From Candidatus Methylophosphatis roskildensis (GTDB lineage: Bacteria; Pseudomonadota; Gammaproteobacteria; Burkholderiales; Rhodocyclaceae), in NCBI GenBank assembly GCA_016708905.1, contig JADJEV010000005.1:620001-684000 (forward strand): a DNA stretch of 64,000 bases. The letters are read 5' to 3'. A program made the position numbers and the translations under genes. Below, one piece after another: positions 60,845-64,000 of this stretch. The notes beneath the pieces were generated by a model. That model made no database searches and was not told where the DNA came from. It saw nothing but the letters and a program-made list of their open reading frames with translations. Positions within the stretch are counted from its first letter, which is position 1. Each line of letters starts with the position of its first letter.

Positions 60845-61630
60845 ATGCAGCAGACTCAGAGCACGCACGATGCATTGCCGGCCCTGCCGGCAGTCCGCCA
60901 TGTGCCGGTTTTACAACCCCTGGACTGGATCAGGCGGGGGACGCGCGACCTGCTGAACAGCCCGCTGGCCAGCCTGCTCTATGGCGCCTGTCTGGCCGCC
61001 ATGTGTTTCCTGCTGTTCTTCTACACGCAGCAGGAAATCAAATACATCGCGGCACTGAACTCGGGCTTTTTCCTGGTCGGACCCCTGGTCGCGATGGGAC
61101 TCTATGACATCTCCCGCCGCATCGAGCGCGGTCAGCCGGTGGACATCGGCGCGACGACCGTTGCCTGGTTCAGGAACGCCAACCAGGTCGCCCTGTTCGC
61201 CGTCATTCTCGCCGGCGTCATGCTGGCCTGGGCCGGCGCGGCACTGACGATTTTTGCGGCTTTCTATGGCACCGACTCGCCGACCCTGAAACAGTTCGTC
61301 GTCGATGTCATGGCGCTGAAACACATCGGCTTCATCGTGGTTTACACGACGACCGGGCTGATGTTTGCACTCGTGGTATTTGCGCTTTCGGCAGTCTCGA
61401 TTCCGATGCTGCTGGACCGCAATTGCGACGCGCTGACCGCCATACGGACGAGCCTGCTGGCGGTGGCGCACAACCTGCCGGCGATGGCGGTGTGGGGTGC
61501 ATTGATTGCCGTGCTGACGCTGCTCGGCTTGTGGACCTTCTATCTCGGGCTGATCATTACCATGCCGATCGTCGGGCACGGAACCTGGCACGCCTACCGG
61601 GCGATCGTCGCCGACCAATCCGCCGGTTGA
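60845..61630 (+). CDS. DUF2189 membrane protein
   Basis: A 261-residue protein with about six membrane helices and conserved loops (FLVGPLVAMGLYDISRRIERG; SIPMLLDRNCDALTAIRTSL; GHGTWHAYRAIV), the DUF2189 pattern. The function is unknown. The start is the ATG at 60845 with GGAG 8 bp upstream. It is divergent from the retropepsin-like gene and convergent with yajQ (10-bp gap). Confidence 0.87.
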   Translation: MQQTQSTHDALPALPAVRHVPVLQPLDWIRRGTRDLLNSPLASLLYGACLAAMCFLLFFYTQQEIKYIAALNSGFFLVGPLVAMGLYDISRRIERGQPVDIGATTVAWFRNANQVALFAVILAGVMLAWAGAALTIFAAFYGTDSPTLKQFVVDVMALKHIGFIVVYTTTGLMFALVVFALSAVSIPMLLDRNCDALTAIRTSLLAVAHNLPAMAVWGALIAVLTLLGLWTFYLGLIITMPIVGHGTWHAYRAIVADQSAG

Positions 61631-61640
61631 CAGCTCCGCT

Positions 61641-62126
61641 TCAGTCGCGGAAATTGCCGAACTGCAGCGGCGTGTCGGTTATCGATTTCTTGACCAGCGC
61701 GATGGCCTCCTGCAGCAGGTCGCGCTTGGCGCCGGACACCCTCACCGTATCGCCCTGAATACTCGCCTGCACCTTGAGCTTGCTGTCCTTGAGGATGCGC
61801 ACGATCTTCTTGCCCAGCTCGACTTCGACGCCGATCTTCAGCTTCACCTCCTGCTTGACCTTGTTGCCGCTGATCTTCTGCGTGTTCTGCCGGTCGAGGC
61901 AGCGCACATCGACGCCGCGCTTGCCCAGCTTGCCGGTCAGCACGTCATAGACCTGGTCGAGCTTGAAGTCATCGTCGGCAAACAGGGTCAGCAGTTTCTC
62001 GGCCTGTTCGACCCGGGCATCCGATCCCTTGAAGTCGAAGCGGTTGGCGACCTCCTTGTTGGCCTGATCGATCGCGTTGCGCAATTCGACCTGATCGACT
62101 TCGGACACGATATCGAAAGACGGCAT
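61641..62126 (-). CDS. yajQ: YajQ-family nucleotide-binding protein
   Basis: A 161-residue protein starting MPSFDIVSEVDQVELRNAIDQ and ending LPLQFGNFRD-like DTPLQFGNFRD, both family signatures. Some YajQ proteins bind cyclic di-GMP and act in gene regulation. The start is the ATG at 62126; the small ORF stop is 17 bp upstream, so it belongs to the cluster with ppnP. Confidence 0.95.
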   Translation of the reverse strand: MPSFDIVSEVDQVELRNAIDQANKEVANRFDFKGSDARVEQAEKLLTLFADDDFKLDQVYDVLTGKLGKRGVDVRCLDRQNTQKISGNKVKQEVKLKIGVEVELGKKIVRILKDSKLKVQASIQGDTVRVSGAKRDLLQEAIALVKKSITDTPLQFGNFRD

Positions 62127-62143
62127 GGAACTCTCCTGAGTTG

Positions 62144-62302
62144 TCAGCGAAGCGGCGCGACACAACTATCGGATTGATAGTCCCAACGGCCACCGCCGTC
62201 AACACAGCGGTCGACATCCCACCATTGGCGCAGCGCCGGATAGACCATCGCGGCGACGGCAAGCGCCAGGGCAATGACCATCGCCAGCGCCGCGGCCCGC
62301 AT
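62144..62302 (-). CDS. Small exported or membrane-anchored protein between ppnP and yajQ
   Basis: A 52-residue protein with a hydrophobic N-terminal helix (residues 2-20) and a polar tail with two cysteines (DRCVDGGGRWDYQSDSC). The DxCxDxGGRWDY pattern occurs in many tiny unknown proteins of proteobacteria. Its ATG follows the ppnP stop by 4 bp, and yajQ follows it by 17 bp, so it is very probably translated. The two cysteines may form a disulfide in the periplasm. Confidence 0.7.
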   Translation of the reverse strand: MRAAALAMVIALALAVAAMVYPALRQWWDVDRCVDGGGRWDYQSDSCVAPLR

Positions 62303-62306
62303 CGAA

Positions 62307-62618
62307 TCAGCCGAAATGGCAGACGTAGTCGAGCAGTTCGAGCGTCTCGATGTCGAAAGTCGAGTTGCCCGGCACCCCGAACTGCTGCCCGGCGGCGTAA
62401 GTCATCCAGTCGCTTTGCCCCTCGAGGCGGATGCGGCAGACGCCGGCCGTCAATTCCATGATCTCGGGCGCGCCGGTGGCAAACGTCAGGCTGGAGGGAA
62501 AGATCACGCCGATGGTCTTCCTGCTTCCATCCGGAAAGATCACCGTATGGCTGACGCATTTTCCGTCGAAATAGACGTTGGCCTTCTTTACCACGCTTAC
62601 ATTGTCGAATTGCGACAT
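62307..62618 (-). CDS. ppnP: Pyrimidine/purine nucleoside phosphorylase
   Basis: A 103-residue single-domain cupin protein (DUF1255) that phosphorolyses several nucleosides. The sequence ANVYFDGKCVSHTVIFPDGS near the start and the GQQFGVPGNSTFDIE motif near the end are conserved in the family. The start is the ATG at 62618; longer frames upstream overlap the DUF2788 gene. It is 23 bp downstream of DUF2788. Confidence 0.94.
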   Translation of the reverse strand: MSQFDNVSVVKKANVYFDGKCVSHTVIFPDGSRKTIGVIFPSSLTFATGAPEIMELTAGVCRIRLEGQSDWMTYAAGQQFGVPGNSTFDIETLELLDYVCHFG

Positions 62619-62641
62619 GGGATCTCCGCTGCGGTCAGTGT

Positions 62642-62851
62642 TCAAAGCCCCAGGAATTTCTGGATGATCGTCTTCGCCACGAAGCCGATCATGCCGAAGC
62701 TCAGTACGAAGAACAGCACGATGGTGCCGAACTTGCCGGCCTTGGATTCCTTGGCGAGGTTCCAGATGATCAGCAGCATCCAGACCATCAGCACGGTCAG
62801 GGACAAGGGCAGGCCGACGGCCTCGATTTCTTCCGGGGTGAATCCGAACAT
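62642..62851 (-). CDS. DUF2788 small membrane protein
   Basis: A 69-residue protein with two membrane helices (about 15-33 and 43-62) and the family N-terminus FGFTPEEIEAVGLPLSLTVL. The function is unknown. It is the first gene of the cluster DUF2788-ppnP-small ORF-yajQ. Confidence 0.88.
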   Translation of the reverse strand: MFGFTPEEIEAVGLPLSLTVLMVWMLLIIWNLAKESKAGKFGTIVLFFVLSFGMIGFVAKTIIQKFLGL

Positions 62852-63052
62852 GGGCGAGCAATGGGATGGTTACTGCATCCGCGAAAGTATCGTGAACCGC
62901 CCCGCCGGTGGCTGATCCAGAGCAAGAAAGCGCATCACGGTCACAAATTCGGCATGCCGACCATGACTGCCCCGATCCGTGGCGAAAGCCGCGCCGCAAG
63001 CCGGCAACCCGCAGGATACGAGCGCCAGCACGTCAGGCGGCGGCGAATCACG

Positions 63053-63066
63053 TTGATCTGGGTCAA
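63053..63066 (+). promoter_or_regulatory. FNR/ANR-like operator of the universal stress protein gene
   Basis: TTGATCTGGGTCAA is one base off TTGAT-N4-ATCAA. A -10-like TACTAT at 63088-63093 places the operator centre near -41 of the expected start, the class II activator position. The uspA-like start lies about 25 bp further on. This argues for activation at low oxygen. Confidence 0.68.
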
Positions 63067-63122
63067 TCGGGGTCGCGTCTGTGCGCCTACTATGATGAGG
63101 GGGAAACCCGCACAGGAGACGG

Positions 63123-63569
63123 ATGATGTTCAAACATATTCTCGTTCCGACCGACGGATCCACGCTTTCTAGCGACACCGCGTTGCGCGCGGTGGACTTC
63201 GCCAAGGCCATCGGCGCCAAGGTGACGTTCTTTTATGCGCAGCCGGACTATCCGGCGCAGTTCTTCGGCGAAGGCGCGCTGATCGATCCGACCACGCCGC
63301 AACAGTTCGCCAAGGCGGCGGAGGCCGCCGCCACCGAAATCCTGCAGAAGTGCGAAGACATGGCCAGGCAAGGCGGTGTCGAGTACGGCACGGCCACCGA
63401 GCCGAGCGACCTTCCCTACGAAGCGATCATCGATGTCGCGCAAAAGCACGCTTGCGACATGATCTTCATGGCCTCGCACGGGCGCCGCGGTCTGACCGGC
63501 TTGCTGCTCGGCTCGGAGACGCAAAAGGTGCTGACCCATTCGAAGATTCCGGTGCTCGTCTATCGCTGA
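63123..63569 (+). CDS. Universal stress protein, UspA family
   Basis: A 148-residue protein starting FKHILVPTDGSTLSSDTALRAV, with the ATP-binding motif GRRGLTGLLLGSETQKVLTHSKIPVLV (G-2x-G-9x-G-S/T type) near the end. Therefore it is of the nucleotide-binding subtype. Starts at 63123 and 63126 are both possible (ATGATG) with CAGGAG upstream. Promoter with FNR-like box. Confidence 0.94.
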   Translation: MMFKHILVPTDGSTLSSDTALRAVDFAKAIGAKVTFFYAQPDYPAQFFGEGALIDPTTPQQFAKAAEAAATEILQKCEDMARQGGVEYGTATEPSDLPYEAIIDVAQKHACDMIFMASHGRRGLTGLLLGSETQKVLTHSKIPVLVYR

Positions 63570-63653
63570 GCCGCGACCCGCAGTCCGCCGGGCCGCCGAT
63601 TTTTTCGTGCATCGCCAGATGCCGTATGGATAGGCGGTCTACGCATGTATGCG

Positions 63654-63724
63654 CCGGAAAGGCGCATGGATATTGGGCTGTAGCTGTGGTAGTCTGTAGA
63701 TCGCCATTCCATGCGGCTTGCAGG
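63654..63724 (+). repeat. Dispersed repeat copy R5
   Basis: A shorter copy in the orientation of R1/R2: GGCGCATGGATATTGGGCT, then TGTAGATCGCCATTCCATGCGG and a CTTGCAG end. It shares with R3/R4 (inverse) the GTAGATCGCCATTCCATGCGG block. It lies between the stop of the stress protein gene and the stop of the DUF2237 gene. Confidence 0.7.
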
Positions 63725-63729
63725 GCATC

Positions 63730-64000
63730 TCAATTGAGATCGAGTGCGTGGGCTTTCAGGTCGGCCAGCGAGACGATTTCGAGTGCGGATTCGTGAGTGG
63801 CGGCAAGGACCACCGGCGGTGCGACGCCGGCCGCCAATGCCTCCTGCCAGCGGGCCGCGCATAGACACCACTGATCACCGGCCTCGAGTCCCGGGAATTC
63901 CGCCTCCGGCACGGCTGTCGTCAAGTCATTGCCGCGCGACTTCGAATAGGCGAGAAAGACGTCGGTCATGCGCGCGCAGACCACGTGTCGGCCGAAATCC
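63730..64000 (-). CDS. DUF2237 protein, partial at window edge
   Basis: The frame runs from the window edge to the TGA at 63730-63732, 89 codons visible, with DFGRHVVCARMTDVFLAYSKSRGNDL, GLEAGDQWCLCAARWQEALAAGVAPPVVL and SLADLKAHA. These are the conserved parts of the DUF2237 family (about 120 residues), so about 30 N-terminal residues lie outside. The internal ATG at 63984 or 63969 is not the true start. Function unknown; the WCLC cysteines are conserved. Confidence 0.88.
   Translation of the reverse strand, partial: DFGRHVVCARMTDVFLAYSKSRGNDLTTAVPEAEFPGLEAGDQWCLCAARWQEALAAGVAPPVVLAATHESALEIVSLADLKAHALDLN

Noticed and set aside
63570..63610. Rho-independent terminator after the universal stress protein gene
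   Set aside because: A run of six T is present near 63600, but the GC-rich stretch before it does not form a convincing stem.

Overview
The window looks like chromosomal DNA of a betaproteobacterium, most likely of Rhodocyclales type. The reasons are uniformly high G+C coding sequence, the order leuC - entericidin - leuD - leuB - asd - fimV, a beta-ketothiolase next to a CobD/CbiB-family protein and a CoA pyrophosphatase, an AddAB-like nuclease/helicase pair of the proteobacterial type, and several FNR/ANR-like operators. The species cannot be fixed from the sequence alone. I saw no rRNA, tRNA or CRISPR array.

Layout. 1-8165 (minus): end of an EcfT/CbiQ-like gene, fimV, asd and the leucine genes leuC/leuD/leuB with an unlisted 42-aa entericidin between leuC and leuD. 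8489-12197 (minus): a compact four-gene operon that I find the most intriguing locus: an ExeA-like AAA ATPase fused to a Roadblock/LC7 domain, a di-iron ODP-type metallo-beta-lactamase-fold protein, a membrane-anchored OmpA-domain protein, and a membrane-anchored LC7-like protein. 12878-14801: a complete IS1634-family element with a 6-bp target duplication. 14954-28871: housekeeping and repair genes (M48 lipoprotein, MFS transporter, TIGR03790-like protein, YdcH, AroC, CWC protein, FadD, CBS protein, AddA-like and AddB-like proteins, ferredoxin). 29252-30998: trxA and rho; the last ~80 bp of rho plus its downstream flank are tandemly triplicated in 153-bp units.

Between rho and rpmE, often neighbours in related bacteria, lie about 15 kb of additional DNA. 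This holds a small membrane protein, a c-type cytochrome lipoprotein and a transglutaminase / ATP-grasp / alpha-E amidoligase gene set (32911-36276, 42287-45746). That set is split by a ~6-kb accessory island bounded by two direct copies of a 110-bp dispersed repeat. The island contains an IS91 fragment, an attC-like site, an AAA ATPase gene broken by an IS1380-family element (5-bp target duplication), a REP-associated tyrosine transposase and the remains of two toxin-antitoxin loci.

45819-52413 carries rpmE, a GT39 glycosyltransferase, pgi, orn, a Ste24-type M48 protease and rsgA. 52648-56779 has an exported GlcG/HbpS-like protein and an Anbu (bacterial proteasome-like) operon with its own alpha-E and ATP-grasp genes. 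The window therefore holds two related peptide-amidoligase systems within 25 kb. 57016-64000: beta-ketothiolase, CobD/CbiB protein, Nudix CoA pyrophosphatase, retropepsin-like protease, DUF2189 membrane protein, a tight ppnP / small ORF / yajQ cluster with DUF2788, a universal stress protein behind an FNR-like box, and a DUF2237 gene cut by the window edge.
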